Source: Onchidella celtica (lineage: Eukaryota > Mollusca > Gastropoda > Systellommatophora > Onchidiidae). Taken from it: a DNA stretch of 64,000 bases. The notes beneath the pieces are model-generated. The model did not search any database. It was not told the origin of the DNA and saw only the letters and a list, made by a program, of their open reading frames with translations. Every line of letters begins with the position of its first letter. Positions within the stretch are counted from its first letter, which is position 1. This document shows, in pieces, positions 20,952 to 31,994 of this stretch. The position numbers and the translations under genes are program-made. The stretch is from positions 3,147,390-3,211,389 of the forward strand of contig OZ007580.1 of NCBI GenBank assembly GCA_963931925.1, written 5' to 3'.

Positions 20952-22139
20952 TCTGGAGGGGACCCCACTGACATCTGAAGAGGACCCGTCACCTTCTGAC
21001 ATCTAGAGAACACTACTATCATCGGAAGAGGACCCCGTCAACAGCTGCAGGTCTACCACTCTAAGACTCCACTGTTATTTATGTAATTTTTGTAGTTTAT
21101 AGTTTTGTATACTGCTGATTTTTTTGTTTGTTTCTCCCCCACATGTCTGGCATGTCCTCTCGGCATTGATCCTGGGACCACTACGAGGGACTGACAGCTA
21201 GCATCAGGAAAAGACAAGACCAGCGCTGTGGACCAAAGGAAAGAGCCAGTCCATTTTGCCCAGTTAAGTGAACCATCTGTATTTGTCTTCGTTTGAGGGG
21301 TTCGTCGTTCCAGCTCCCCTACTTTTGACAGGCATTATTTTTTTCTTTTGTGTTAGATTAGATAGGCGGGAGGTTGGAAGGGATCGAGACTTAGCATACC
21401 TCTTTTTGCCAGACTAGCAGATCTAGATGGCGTTTAAAACGGATAGGAGATACGCTTTGCCTTGAATAGTTCTGTAGGGACCTGTTATTCGTATAGATTG
21501 TTAGCGTTCTATCTTCCTCGTATTTTAGGAAGACGTCTCTCTTGTGCTTTTCTTACCTTTCTGTACATAGTTTCAGGTTAGTCAGGTCTGTTGTCGTTTG
21601 TTCTTTCTGTTAGTCTCGTCTTACTCTCCATGTAATTCTTTTCCATTATAGTGTTGCATTATTATATTTTGTATTCATACTTGCTATATTATTGCCTGGG
21701 ATAAATCACGTGTCTAGGGCACGTTGAGAGATAATCTGGATATTAGAGTTGTTAGGCTGGTATAGCCAAGGAAGTTCATATCGTGAATATTGATTTATTC
21801 CGATTTATAGCAGAGGGAACGCTGCTAGGAGTGTACGGAAAATACACTGGGAATATTACATTGGTATCGTTAGTAACGACCAATCACGGAAGCAGTAGAC
21901 TCACTGCTTGAGGATTAGGAGAAATAAGTGGAGTTAAGTGATCACTGAGATAGCTCAACCACTACTTGGTTGACTAAGACGTACAGTTTGTTGTTGATTT
22001 CGTTAATTTCGTTCATACTGCAGGAACGAGCACCCGCAGAGTGCAATTGATAAATTGCTTCAAGGGAGAATAAAGTTGGAGATTTTTCAGGAGCTGTCCT
22101 CGATTAGGACATTATTATATCGTATTATCGACCGATATC
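20952..22139 (+). other. Untranslated leader of the LTR element
   Basis: About 1.2 kb between LTR and gag start. It begins with degenerate GACATCTG(A)AGAGGACCC-type repeats (20945–21050). No long ORF. Confidence 0.6.
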
Positions 22140-25100
22140 ATGGCCGAACTACAGAAATATTTGGAACTGGCCCAATCATTTGGCATACCGGAAGCTCAGC
22201 GTGCTTCTTGGGTAGACCAGAAACTGAAAGAAGAACGAGAAGAAAAGGCCGCGGAGAGATTACGAGAAGAAAAGGCCGCGGAGAGATTACGAGAAGAAAA
22301 GGCCGCGGAGAGATTACGAGAAGAAAAGGCCGCGGAGATATTACGAGAAGAAAAAGCCGCGGAACGAGAAGATAGAGCCGCGGAACGCGCGGAAAAACAG
22401 GCTCAAAGAGAGTACGAGCTCGCTTTGAAACAGTTAGAAGCGAAGCAAGCCCAACCTACCGGGGCTCCGGAAGTTACTTCCAATAATAAAACGAAGCCTA
22501 AATTGCCAACCTTTAATGATAAGGTTGATCGTATTGATTCCTACCTACACCGCTTCGAACTCCATGCCGTTTGCGCGGGGTGGCAGCGTAGTGAGTACAC
22601 GTCATGCCTCGCCAATCTTTTGACAGGGAGAGCGTTGGAAGTTTTCCATAGCCTCACTATTGATGACGCTAGGGACTATGACATTCTAAAGACCGCGCTA
22701 TTAAAGCGTTTCCAACATACGGAAGATGGATTTCATAAGCGTTTCCGCGATTGCAAGCCGGAGGCATCTGAGAATTTCTCTACTTACGTGGACCGCCTCC
22801 GCCACCTACTCAGCCGTTGGACTGAGTTGGCCGGTGTGGAAGAGGGAAACTATAAGAAACTATATGATTTGATAATTAAAGACCAAATATATATGTCCTG
22901 CCACACGGACCTGGTGGCGCATTTTAAGGAACAAGCCCCCAAAACTACCGTCGAGATAACATCGATAGCGGAACGGTATGCTGCAGCTCACCCTAATCGA
23001 TCGTTAGCTAAAGCTAAAGTAAACGAACCGTGTTACGCCGGCGCTGCTACTAAGACACCGGTACCGTCGAGACAATCAAGACAGCCCTTTCGACAGTCGC
23101 CGCAGGTTCGTCCACGGTCCGAGCCGCCGGTTAGCAGGAGGCAACCGAATCCCCATAAATTTTCTCGGGACTGGGAACCCCGATATACACGTCCTTTCCC
23201 TACCGGAGGACCGCGTAACAACTACTATCAAGCGCCCACATTTCCTTCTTATCGAGGTACACCTCGAAGGGATGATAATCCAGTCTACTGTTATAGATGT
23301 GGCGCCGGAGGCCACATTGCGCGACAATGCAGAGTTAGATTAGATGCGGCAAATGCATGCTCTGTAGCATTCACCGAAAACCGCGGTTACAGAACTAGGA
23401 ATGCCGAAACCGTAGATAAAGTTATTCCAGTGATGTCCGCCCTCCACGAGCGAGGCGCGCTGACATTGTATGAGGGACGAGTAAACGCCATACGAGCATC
23501 CGTATTGCGAGATTCAGGCTGTACGACCGTCGGTGTACGTGAATCCCTGGTCCGTCCTGCACAACTCCTGGATCGCGATGCGACTTGCATTACTTTTGGT
23601 GGTTCAGTTGAACATTTTCGTTTGGCGGAAATATATGTTGACACACCGTTTATAACTGGTGTTGTCACGGCCTGCGTGCTACCAAATCCGGTCGCCGACC
23701 TAATCATTGGGAATATTCCCCACTTAAAGGACGTCTCCGATTGCGTACTCGGGATTTGGGATGATAACGACATTGCGTGTGTCACGACAAGACAACAATC
23801 GCGTCGCCAGAGTGACGACACATTACGATCGCCTGTCGTCGATTTGGATGTAACCCCCGAGATTTTTCGTAACGAACAGCGCACAGATCCATCACTAAAG
23901 CCCCTCTTTGCTAAGATTGATCCGGACAACCCGGATACATCCAGGTTCTGCCTTAAAGACGACCTCCTATATCGCGTTTTTCGGGGAAAGCGCGAAACTA
24001 TTTTGCAATTGGTCATACCGAGATCATTTCGCCGAGACATCACCCGCCTCGCGCACGACACGCCATTGGCGGGCCACCAAGGCAAAGCGAGAACAAAATC
24101 GAGAGTCCTGTCTCAGTTTTTTTGGCCCGGGGTTTACGGGGACATAAATAGCTATGTGTCGCGTTGCGATACATGCCAGAAAAGAACCCCCAAAGGAAAA
24201 ACTTCGCGGGCGCCTATACAAGAGATGCCGCCGGTTTCCACTCCATTTCAGCGAGTTGCCGTCGACATCGTCGGGCCATTACCGAAGTCGGATAGAGGCC
24301 ATCGGTTTATTCTATCAGTAATCGATTATGCCACCCGTTGGCCTGAGGCTGTCCCTTTAAAGGAAATATCGGCCGATCACGTTGCCGAGGCATTGGTGAC
24401 CATATTCACACGTGTCGGATTCCCGTCCGAATTATTATCTGATAGAGGTCCGCAATTCACCTCTGACCTTTTCAGGAAAGTATTGGAACTCACGGGCATT
24501 AGGCAGAAACTTACGTCGCCATACCATCCACAGTCCAATGGCTGTTGCGAGCGCTGGAATGCCACCATGAAAACTATGCTGGCACGCGTTTCCGCCGATA
24601 GACCTGGTGACTGGGACCGTCGACTTCCGGCCATCTTGTTCGCATATAGGGAACTCCCAAATGCGACAACGGGTTTTTCCCCGTTTGAACTGTTATACGG
24701 TCGAAAACCACGTGGCCCGATGGCCATTTTACGCGATTTATACGCCGGTTCTGATACCGACGTTCCTGATACGCGATCCGCGTATCAGTACATAGTCGAT
24801 CTCCGACATAGAATAGTTAATGCATGCGACCTGGCTCGACAATTTGCATGCGTACGGACCAGGTCATTTATAGGATATCGCGATCAGGGTAGTCGGTTAA
24901 GAACCCTGTCAGTCGGAGATCGGGCATTGGTGCTGTTACCAGAAACGAATAACAAACTACTCCTCACTTGGAAAGGCCCCTTTCTAGTTAAAAAGCGACT
25001 CTCGAGAGTTAATTATCTCATTACCATACGTGGTAACGATAAGGTGTACCATATTAATATGTTGAAAAAGTATCTTACCGATGATCAAACTCATCACGAT

Positions 25101-26615
25101 CATTCATGCCATGTTGTGGCCCAAGCAAACGCAGCGATGGTCACTATCGATGACAACGACCGGGAGCCATTATCTATGACAAGATCGCTCCTATCCTTGC
25201 AAGCCACAGAGGACGCGACTTCCGTTAATATCAATCCAGAGCTGGATCAAAGTAAGACACAGGACATCATGAATCTTGTTCGGGAGTTTTCGCCAGTATT
25301 CACTGATTTGCCGGGTAAAACATCCTTAGTTCAACACGTCATCCGGTTGCACTCGGACGTACCCGTGTTTGTCAAACCCTACCCGCGCCCGCTGCAAGCG
25401 CACGACACCATACAGTCCGAGGTGGAAAAGATGCTCAGCTTAGGAGTCATTGAGCGCTCGACGAGCCCTTACTGCTCGCCGATTGTACTAGTAAAGAAAA
25501 CAGACGGTTCCGTTAGATTTTGTATCGATTACAGGAAGCTTAACGCTCTAACCATTTACGATGCTGAACCTATCCCGAATCAGGAAGATCTATTTGCGCG
25601 ATTGGCCGAGTCGTCCGTGTTTTCGAAAATAGATTTGGCTAAAGGCTACTGGCAAATCCCAATGGAAGAGGCCAGTAAACAGTACACAGCGTTTCAGACC
25701 CCTAGGGGTCTCATGCAATGGAGATTCATGCCATTCGGTCTCGTAACGGCACCAGCGACATTTGCGAGGATGATGAACATCCTATTGCAGCAGACACCAT
25801 GCGTCCTAAGCTACTTTGACGACATTTGCGCTTTCCATACGGATTGGAAAGGCCACTTAGAAGCACTTCGTCAAGTGCTTAGTAAACTTCGAGATGCCGG
25901 GCTTACAGCTAAGCCTAGCAAAGTCTTCCTGGGTTATACGCAGATTAACTTTCTGGGACATACTATCGCCAAAGGCGTCCAAACACCGGACGACAGTAAG
26001 ATAAGTAAGATTTTAAAACTCCAGGCTCCTCATACTAAGAAGCAGGTTCGTAGCCTGTTAGGCTTCTTAAGCTATTATCGGAAATTTGTTCCTAAGTTTT
26101 CGGCCCTTACGGCCCCGTTATCCGATCTTACAAGAAAAGACAGACCCAACAAAATTACCTGGAATACGCAGTGCGCCACCGCGCTCGCGACAGTGCAGCA
26201 ACTGTTCTCCAGTTCGCCGCTGCTTATACTACCGAATATTAGGCGCACCTTCACCGTCCGAACTGACGCGTCGGACCAGGGAATTGGAGCTGTTTTGCTT
26301 CAGGAAAGAGATGGCTTATTGCGCCCTTGTATGTACGCTAGCCGGAAATTACTTCCGAGAGAGCAGAGATACGCTATTATAGAGCGAGAATGCCTGGCGA
26401 TTGTATACGCCGTAGACGCGTTTTCCCGCTACCTACTTATGACAGAATTCGTCATCGAGACAGACCATAAACCGTTGTTATTTTTAAAATCGAACCGAGC
26501 CAAGAACGCTCGTTTGACCAGATGGAGTCTGGCCCTTCAGGAATACCGCTTCATTATAAAGGCCATTCCTGGTGGAGATAATGTCCATGCCGACCTATTA
26601 TCACGGTTACCTTAA
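22140..26615 (+). CDS. Gag-pol polyprotein with integrase before reverse transcriptase
   Basis: 1491 codons with no interruption. Residues about 37–85 are a charged helix built from tandem REEKAAERL units (27-bp DNA repeats at 22230–22370). A retrotransposon gag domain covers about 115–290. One CCHC knuckle, CYRCGAGGHIARQC, lies near 383–396, and a protease RDSGC near 457. The integrase HHCC finger (near 638–675, CDTCQ) and DDE core (VDIVGP, SDRGPQF, CCERW; about 707–806) come next. Reverse transcriptase follows (about 1080–1240; FCIDYRKLN, MPFGLVTAP, SYFDD), then RNase H (TDASDQGIGAV, ETDHKPL). Standard Ty3/Gypsy elements have integrase last. Gmr1-type elements have this Copia-like order. 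The catalytic box reads YFDD rather than the commoner YLDD/YVDD. There is no env gene. Confidence 0.95.
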   Translation: MAELQKYLELAQSFGIPEAQRASWVDQKLKEEREEKAAERLREEKAAERLREEKAAERLREEKAAEILREEKAAEREDRAAERAEKQAQREYELALKQLEAKQAQPTGAPEVTSNNKTKPKLPTFNDKVDRIDSYLHRFELHAVCAGWQRSEYTSCLANLLTGRALEVFHSLTIDDARDYDILKTALLKRFQHTEDGFHKRFRDCKPEASENFSTYVDRLRHLLSRWTELAGVEEGNYKKLYDLIIKDQIYMSCHTDLVAHFKEQAPKTTVEITSIAERYAAAHPNRSLAKAKVNEPCYAGAATKTPVPSRQSRQPFRQSPQVRPRSEPPVSRRQPNPHKFSRDWEPRYTRPFPTGGPRNNYYQAPTFPSYRGTPRRDDNPVYCYRCGAGGHIARQCRVRLDAANACSVAFTENRGYRTRNAETVDKVIPVMSALHERGALTLYEGRVNAIRASVLRDSGCTTVGVRESLVRPAQLLDRDATCITFGGSVEHFRLAEIYVDTPFITGVVTACVLPNPVADLIIGNIPHLKDVSDCVLGIWDDNDIACVTTRQQSRRQSDDTLRSPVVDLDVTPEIFRNEQRTDPSLKPLFAKIDPDNPDTSRFCLKDDLLYRVFRGKRETILQLVIPRSFRRDITRLAHDTPLAGHQGKARTKSRVLSQFFWPGVYGDINSYVSRCDTCQKRTPKGKTSRAPIQEMPPVSTPFQRVAVDIVGPLPKSDRGHRFILSVIDYATRWPEAVPLKEISADHVAEALVTIFTRVGFPSELLSDRGPQFTSDLFRKVLELTGIRQKLTSPYHPQSNGCCERWNATMKTMLARVSADRPGDWDRRLPAILFAYRELPNATTGFSPFELLYGRKPRGPMAILRDLYAGSDTDVPDTRSAYQYIVDLRHRIVNACDLARQFACVRTRSFIGYRDQGSRLRTLSVGDRALVLLPETNNKLLLTWKGPFLVKKRLSRVNYLITIRGNDKVYHINMLKKYLTDDQTHHDHSCHVVAQANAAMVTIDDNDREPLSMTRSLLSLQATEDATSVNINPELDQSKTQDIMNLVREFSPVFTDLPGKTSLVQHVIRLHSDVPVFVKPYPRPLQAHDTIQSEVEKMLSLGVIERSTSPYCSPIVLVKKTDGSVRFCIDYRKLNALTIYDAEPIPNQEDLFARLAESSVFSKIDLAKGYWQIPMEEASKQYTAFQTPRGLMQWRFMPFGLVTAPATFARMMNILLQQTPCVLSYFDDICAFHTDWKGHLEALRQVLSKLRDAGLTAKPSKVFLGYTQINFLGHTIAKGVQTPDDSKISKILKLQAPHTKKQVRSLLGFLSYYRKFVPKFSALTAPLSDLTRKDRPNKITWNTQCATALATVQQLFSSSPLLILPNIRRTFTVRTDASDQGIGAVLLQERDGLLRPCMYASRKLLPREQRYAIIERECLAIVYAVDAFSRYLLMTEFVIETDHKPLLFLKSNRAKNARLTRWSLALQEYRFIIKAIPGGDNVHADLLSRLP

Positions 26616-27233
26616 TCTTGTTGTATTTTAGTCTGTCATATGTATTGGCGTTGGATACTGATTAGCACCTCATTCAGAGACCGAGGGATGGTATCACATA
26701 TTGTTCACCCATTGTGAACACTTTTCACCTACCCCTGTGCTTTCCTTTGTTCCAACAGCTATTTTACTGACGTCGACCCGTATTTTGGCCACACCAGACG
26801 TTGTTGCCCAGGGTCGAGGACGAGAAGTCATGGCAGACCAGGAGTCCAGATCCACTAATGCCATCGATGCTACTATAGTTATCTTTTCTTGAGTATTATT
26901 CATTGTATGTATGCATTCCTGATGACATTCGCACAGGATCAGTGTTGTACTCTAAAATTTTAGAGTTATGATTGTTAATGTCTACCTATTTAGAGGTAAG
27001 ATTTAATCCTCAGAGAGATATATACTTTTGGACGGAGCCTTAAGATTTTCATGAAGTTTTGTCCATCAATGATACCCGTCCTGTAGGTTTTTTTCAACTT
27101 TAGTACTAGTCTTAGTTATTACCTAGTATTCTTAGTTAAGTTAACCTTTCGAGCAATTTCTCGACTCATGCCTTCCCTTTACGATAATAATTTATATCGT
27201 TAAAATTGCAAATTTTAACTGGGGTGGGGGATG
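26616..27233 (+). other. 3' untranslated part and polypurine tract of the LTR element
   Basis: No ORF of note. GGGGTGGGGGATG directly before the 3' LTR is the expected polypurine tract for plus-strand priming. Confidence 0.7.
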
Positions 27234-28459
27234 TGTCATGATTCGGATATTGTTAAAACTCACGCAGAGAGTGAGTTGTTGTTGTTTACCAGGGCCATGA
27301 GAAATTGGCTGGTGGCCTTGAACGGTCCTCGCCAAATTATAGTTGGTGAGTAAATAAATGTAAAGTTAAACTGTTAGATTCACGCTTGTGGGTTTTAATG
27401 TTCGTGATTAATAAGTAATGGAGTAGGGGTGAAACAAGGTGGGGACAGTTGACATTGTTAAGTATGACTAGACAAGTTTTTGCACGTTAACTGGCTGGTA
27501 GAATAGTGCAGACGTCTTACTACAGTTAAAATGGTGGGAGGTTTCGACCTATGAGATAGCTGAACTAATTGGGCCAGCGGACTAGCACGCTGGGTAGTTA
27601 GATAGTATATAACATCGTGTAACGTTCAGATTTAGTGAATACAGACGAGAGAAGCATCGTTTCGTGAAGTATCTCCGGTTGGCCAGTACCTGAACTGTGT
27701 GGTCTGAAGACTAAGAAGTCCTTGCTTACGGACTGACTGAGCTCTAGAAAGAAAGGTCTGAGTGGGCTGACCTTTGAAAGCCCACGCTGCGCTATTTTGA
27801 TGTTCGCGCCTCTCAGTAGGCGTGAGCAATGGTAATATATCTTAATTATTCAAGTATAATAGAGATCGGAGATAGAGAGAGAACTACAGCCTCATAGGAA
27901 GACTAAGGAAACCCCAGCTGGCACTCGACCACGAGTGTCCTGTATGATAGCTCTATTGCCATAGTATGATTGGAATAATATAGCACATTGTTGATGAATT
28001 GAATAGTGATTGTGCATAAAATATAGTCTTTTGGCAACTGCTTAAATTACCTACAAGCCGAAGAGTGCTTCTGTAGGCTTTGAACGTACTGGGCTCTCCT
28101 AACATTTAAGCCCATATGATTTATGGAGAGTTTGCCTGGCGACTGGCCAGTGGCGACTCAACTGTCACTTTAAATTGATATCCAGTTTCGTATAATATAC
28201 CTATTTACTATTGATTGCAGTACCTCCATAGTTACATGAATATCATTGGTTAAGTTATTAATTAGAGTTTTTGGTTTGAATATATACCTCTATTGTCTTT
28301 TGTTTTGTTATTAATATTTATGTAAACTATGGCCTGACCGGCCTGACATATATACGCTCTAGTTATTTAGTACTTTTCTTGTGTGGTTGTGTCCGAGTGT
28401 GAGTTAGCTGCCTCTCGTGCAGTCGTAACATCCCCAAGACCCTAACTCTGCTCGTGACA
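27234..28459 (+). repeat. 3' LTR
   Basis: Nearly identical to the 5' LTR. The one difference I saw is CTTGCTAACGG in the 5' copy against CTTGCTTACGG here (near 27726). Confidence 0.95.
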
Positions 28460-28464
28460 GCGAC

Positions 28465-29753
28465 AGCAACGACTTTAGCAGTGGCACCCAGCAGAGGCAG
28501 CAACAGCAGCAGTAGCAGAGGTTAAATTTGCAGTGGCGCCAGTTACATCAGCTGCAATGGTGGCAGGAGACATATAAAACCACAGCATCGCACAGTCATG
28601 CCAACAACCACAGCTACGACGATAACATCAGCAAAACATTCACGACACCAACAACGTAAACAATCAGCCCATCACATAACAACAAAAAATAACAACAACA
28701 ACAACAACAACCACATCAACTCAAACTCCATGCCAATGAAAATTACACAGTTACACTACAACATCACACCAACACAAACAGCAATCACACCAACGTCGTA
28801 ATCACAACAACGATATCAACCATACCAATAACACCTTCACCACCACAGCAACAGGGAGCATTATAGCGACAAGATTTACCCTACCACTTACGACAATTCC
28901 TCGCCTGCGTCTCCTCCAAAACAAAAGCGGTGTTCCTATTTGCACTTTTTAAGCATAATTTTTCTGCACAGACTCGCAGCTTACAGTACAGTTGACACCA
29001 TTGCCTATATCATAGTATTTATAACCATTTGTTATGTACACTTACTTCATTCACTCGCAGTTATTTTGGTGTCTATGGACTGCAGCAACTGCAAGCATGT
29101 AAGATGTGTATATCTGAACCAGTACTATTGATGATTATATGTATTATATTATTATTGTGCGCATCTCATGTATTTGGCTATCATTTGTGCTTATGAATAT
29201 TAATAAAATGACAATTATCTTCTGTATGACAGCTTACTTTATTTTATTTCACTTAATTCTATTCCTTGTTTTTGCTTTGCTTTTGTTTCATTATATATTT
29301 ATTTTTATAAAGGGAAGAGTATTCTTCCGCAGGCCGGGCCTGTTATAAATTTGTGATCCGAGTCTCAACGAGTGCAGTTTGGAATGACTGAGAACAGGAT
29401 TATAAAGAGGGACTTTGATGGTAGAGGATAGGGCTTTGATGTGACATTTTGACATTTGGGATTTACTGGACTTGTGGTTGGTAGTGATAAATTTCAAAAG
29501 TTGCACCGATTTTTCTCACTGTGGAGAGGAGCCCTGTTCGTACCAATAATATTGTCATGATAAGTGTTGCTTTATGACAAAGCACATTGGTATGGAAACA
29601 CTGTGCCAGTGAAGTTTCATTATATGGGCAAACTAGGTGTGTAAATGCTGTTTTGTGTACGTGCCTTGTAAATGTTTGCTCGTACAGATAGTTAAAAGAA
29701 ATAACAGTTTTGGGAAGTGTTTCAGATTTCATCAGTTCTATGCTAGATTCAGT
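28465..29753. other. Intron; CA/CAA-rich Thr-codon-like stretch
   Basis: 28465–28550 is CAGCAA-rich. 28590–28860 is ACA/ACC-rich and in broken frames gives short Thr-rich peptides like the mucin exon, perhaps a decayed relative. The remainder is AT-rich with nothing recognised. Confidence 0.4.
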
Positions 29754-29903
29754 CCCATAGCGTCTGTTTTGCGTCGGCTTTGGGGACTACGGGGTTAAAT
29801 GGGCCCTGGCCCACTAGTGAGACTGAACGTCTGTCTCGCTGGTAAATTCAATGGAAGTTCAAGTCTGAGACAAAACCGACGCAAAATAGACTGACTCAGT
29901 GGG
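29754..29903. mobile_element. Fold-back/MITE-like element
   Basis: Inverted arms CCCATAGCGTCTGTTTTGCG (left) and the complement of ACGCAAAATAGACTGACTCA (right), extending about 30 bp each, flank about 85 bp. No ORF. It abuts the 50-bp tandem array. Confidence 0.65.
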
Positions 29904-30201
29904 CTATTGGCTGGCTGACAGATACAATGCTAAACAGTCATTGTGTTGCTGGGCTATTTGCTGTTTGACAGATACCATGCTAAACAGTCATTGTGTTGCT
30001 AGGCTATTTGCTGTTTGACAGATACCATGCTAAACAGTCATTGTGTTGCTAGGCTATTTGCTGTTTGACAGATACCATGCTAAACAGTGATTGTGTTGCT
30101 AAGCTATTTGCTGTTTGACAGATACCATGCTAAACAGTGATTGTGTTGCTAGGCTATTTGCTCTTTGACAGATACCATGCTAAACAGTCATTGGGTTGCT
30201 A
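29902..30201 (+). repeat. 50-bp tandem repeat, 6 copies
   Basis: Six contiguous units of exactly 50 bp start at 29902, 29952, 30002, 30052, 30102 and 30152. Each begins GGCTATTTGCTGTTTGACAG. Only scattered substitutions separate them. Confidence 0.95.
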
Positions 30202-30622
30202 GGAAACAGACCTGCGAGAATATACAGGTTACTCCACCAGGCTGTCTCACATCTTTTCCATTTATTTCTCCCTCTATTTTAAAGCTTCTGTAATTTTTTA
30301 CACAATACTTTTCAGATCTATACAAAATACTTTTTGAGAATTTTTACCACCGGAATAAAGTTTATGCGGAACTATTAAATTCTATTTGTGAAATTTAAAC
30401 TGATGAAGATCTGAACACCAAACACGAACAACATACCCAAATAGGCCCTTTAAGACACAAAGTGACCGTCATTGTGCCGATGCGCCGAAAAACCAAAACA
30501 CAATCATTCTCAAAGGTCAAAACTCCACAATAGAATTCTCAATTTATATAATTATTATTACGCTGGTTTGTTTCCTAAATCTATTTACTGATCGTTAGTG
30601 TGATTGAATGTTTGTCTTGCAG
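30202..30622. other. Intron, no feature
   Basis: AT-rich, ending in the acceptor TTTGTCTTGCAG. Confidence 0.5.
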
Positions 30623-30685
30623 CTACGACTGAGTTTTCCTGGCGGCGCTACTTGGCACCTACTTTGGACACCGGAAAGGACAAAT
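30623..30685 (+). CDS. Small linker exon of the Ig/chitin-binding gene
   Basis: A 63-bp exon between TTTGTCTTGCAG and AAAT|GTAATG, phase 1 in and out. It reads (T)TTEFSWRRYLAPTLDTGKDK and then joins the next exon as FKMIAPDVV. The exact phase match on both sides supports it. The donor is only moderate, and the peptide is too short to recognise. Confidence 0.5.
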
Positions 30686-31361
30686 GTAATGTTTTATCTA
30701 AATGTTGCAGCACAGGAAGAATCTCATTGGGATGGGGGAATAAGGAACTCAGTGACAATTTACACTGAGTTTGGTTGGGATGTCTCAAAAGTTGCGTAAA
30801 CATAGACGTGGGAAACAGAGCCGTCTAAACTCATGGGCACACTGGGCAGTTGTCCAGGAGCCTCAAGGCTAGATGTTCAAGGGACCCCTTGGATGCAAAT
30901 TTACATTGGTACTTGAAATGGGGAACAAAATTCTATTGCTTTGGCCGGGGGCCCGTATTAATGTTAAGACGGCTCTGATGGGAGGACGGGGATAAAACAG
31001 TAAATATTTTGCAACCCAAAGCAATGGTGTTTTCCTCTACTACGGTTTCACCCTTTCATATGGGAGTCCAGTACGCGTCTAAAACTGCCTCTCTGAGATT
31101 CTTCCAGCTCGCATGCGAAGCATAGTCAATCCAACTAGATTTCCCCTGCCTATTGACATATCATGGAATAAAACAAATCTTGCTGGGCACATGACAAAAA
31201 AAATTAAGACAAGCCGCCCTTCTCAATTGTCCATTATCAACGTGATTTCAGAGGCAGTGTCGCCTTTACTGCATGCATCAACAAGTTTTGCATTGTAAGG
31301 AACAGTCACTGAGATCTGCTCACTGAACATTCATACTGCTAAGCATACAGTCCCACTTTCT
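30686..31361. other. Intron, no feature
   Basis: Unremarkable sequence up to the fold-back element. No exon or repeat recognised. Confidence 0.4.
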
Positions 31362-31965
31362 GGCCGTATGCATAATCAATGCGTAAACTAAAGTAAATAC
31401 GTTGACTGGTGTTAACGCAAGAAATGAATACAATTTCTCGTGTTAACACCAGTTAATCCAAGTTTTCATCAACAGATGTTTGAGGAAGCTACTTAAGATC
31501 AGATGGACAGACAAGGTCAGCAATGAAATTGTATGGAAAAGAACAAGACAGAGCCCAGTCAGAGAGGAAATTGGTAGGAGGCGATGGAGATGGATCGGCC
31601 ACACTCTCAGGAGGCCAGGAAACAGCATCACGAAGAAGGTATTGGATTGGAATCCCCAGGGCAAGAGATCAAGAGGAAGGCCGCGCGGAACGTGGAGAAG
31701 AGCCAGAGAAAATGATGTGCAACGAAGCGGAAAGACTTGGAATAATGTAAAGAGGCTGGCCCATGATAGAGAGGGGTGGAAAGTGTTTGTTGGTGGCCTA
31801 TACCCTGATCCAGGCTGAGAAAGGCAATGATGATGATGATGAACACCAGTTAACGTATTTACTTTAGTTTACGCATTGATTATGCATACGACATTGTATT
31901 CATTTCTTGCGTTAACACCAGTCAACGTATTTACTTTAGTTTACGCATTGATTATGCATACGGCC
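31362..31965. mobile_element. Fold-back element split by a LINE fragment
   Basis: Arms GGCCGTATGCATAATCAATG... (31362–31435) and its complement (31888–31965) are almost perfect over about 74 bp. A second partial arm copy (31854–31887) sits inside the right half. With the LINE piece and one duplication removed, a compact palindromic element of about 200 bp remains. Confidence 0.85.
31457..31841 (+). pseudogene. 5'-truncated RTE-type LINE, 3' end of the RT ORF
   Basis: The frame reads LLKIRWTDKVSNEIVWKRT, REEIGRRRWRWIGHTLRRPG, WNPQGKRSRGRPRGTW and VGGLYPDPG before its stop. This is the classic C-terminus of RTE-like LINE proteins. The short 3' UTR ends in (ATG)n. A 12-bp target duplication AACACCAGTTAA flanks it (31445–31456 and 31842–31853). 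Only the last ~113 codons were copied, so it is dead on arrival. Confidence 0.9.
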
Positions 31966-31994
31966 ACAGCTGCAGCAATCTTTACATTGCAACA

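Larger units (their letters stand above)
19726..28459 (+). mobile_element. Complete Gypsy-type LTR retrotransposon, Gmr1-like domain order
   Basis: Two 1226-bp LTRs (19726–20951 and 27234–28459) start TGTCATGATTCGG and end CTCGTGACA. A perfect 5-bp target duplication GCGAC lies at 19721–19725 and 28460–28464. By eye the LTRs differ at about one position, so insertion is recent. The internal region has a ~1.2-kb leader and one uninterrupted gag-pol ORF. The order is gag–protease–integrase–RT–RNase H, not the standard Gypsy order. The element lies inside the intron between the Gly/Pro exon and the 30623 exon. Confidence 0.95.

Noticed and set aside
23033-24727. Several - strand ORFs within the gag-pol region
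   Set aside because: They are shadow frames of the uninterrupted gag-pol reading frame, with no family motifs.
19726-28459. Endogenous retrovirus with envelope
   Set aside because: Only 618 bp without an ORF lies between RNase H and the 3' LTR, so there is no env gene.
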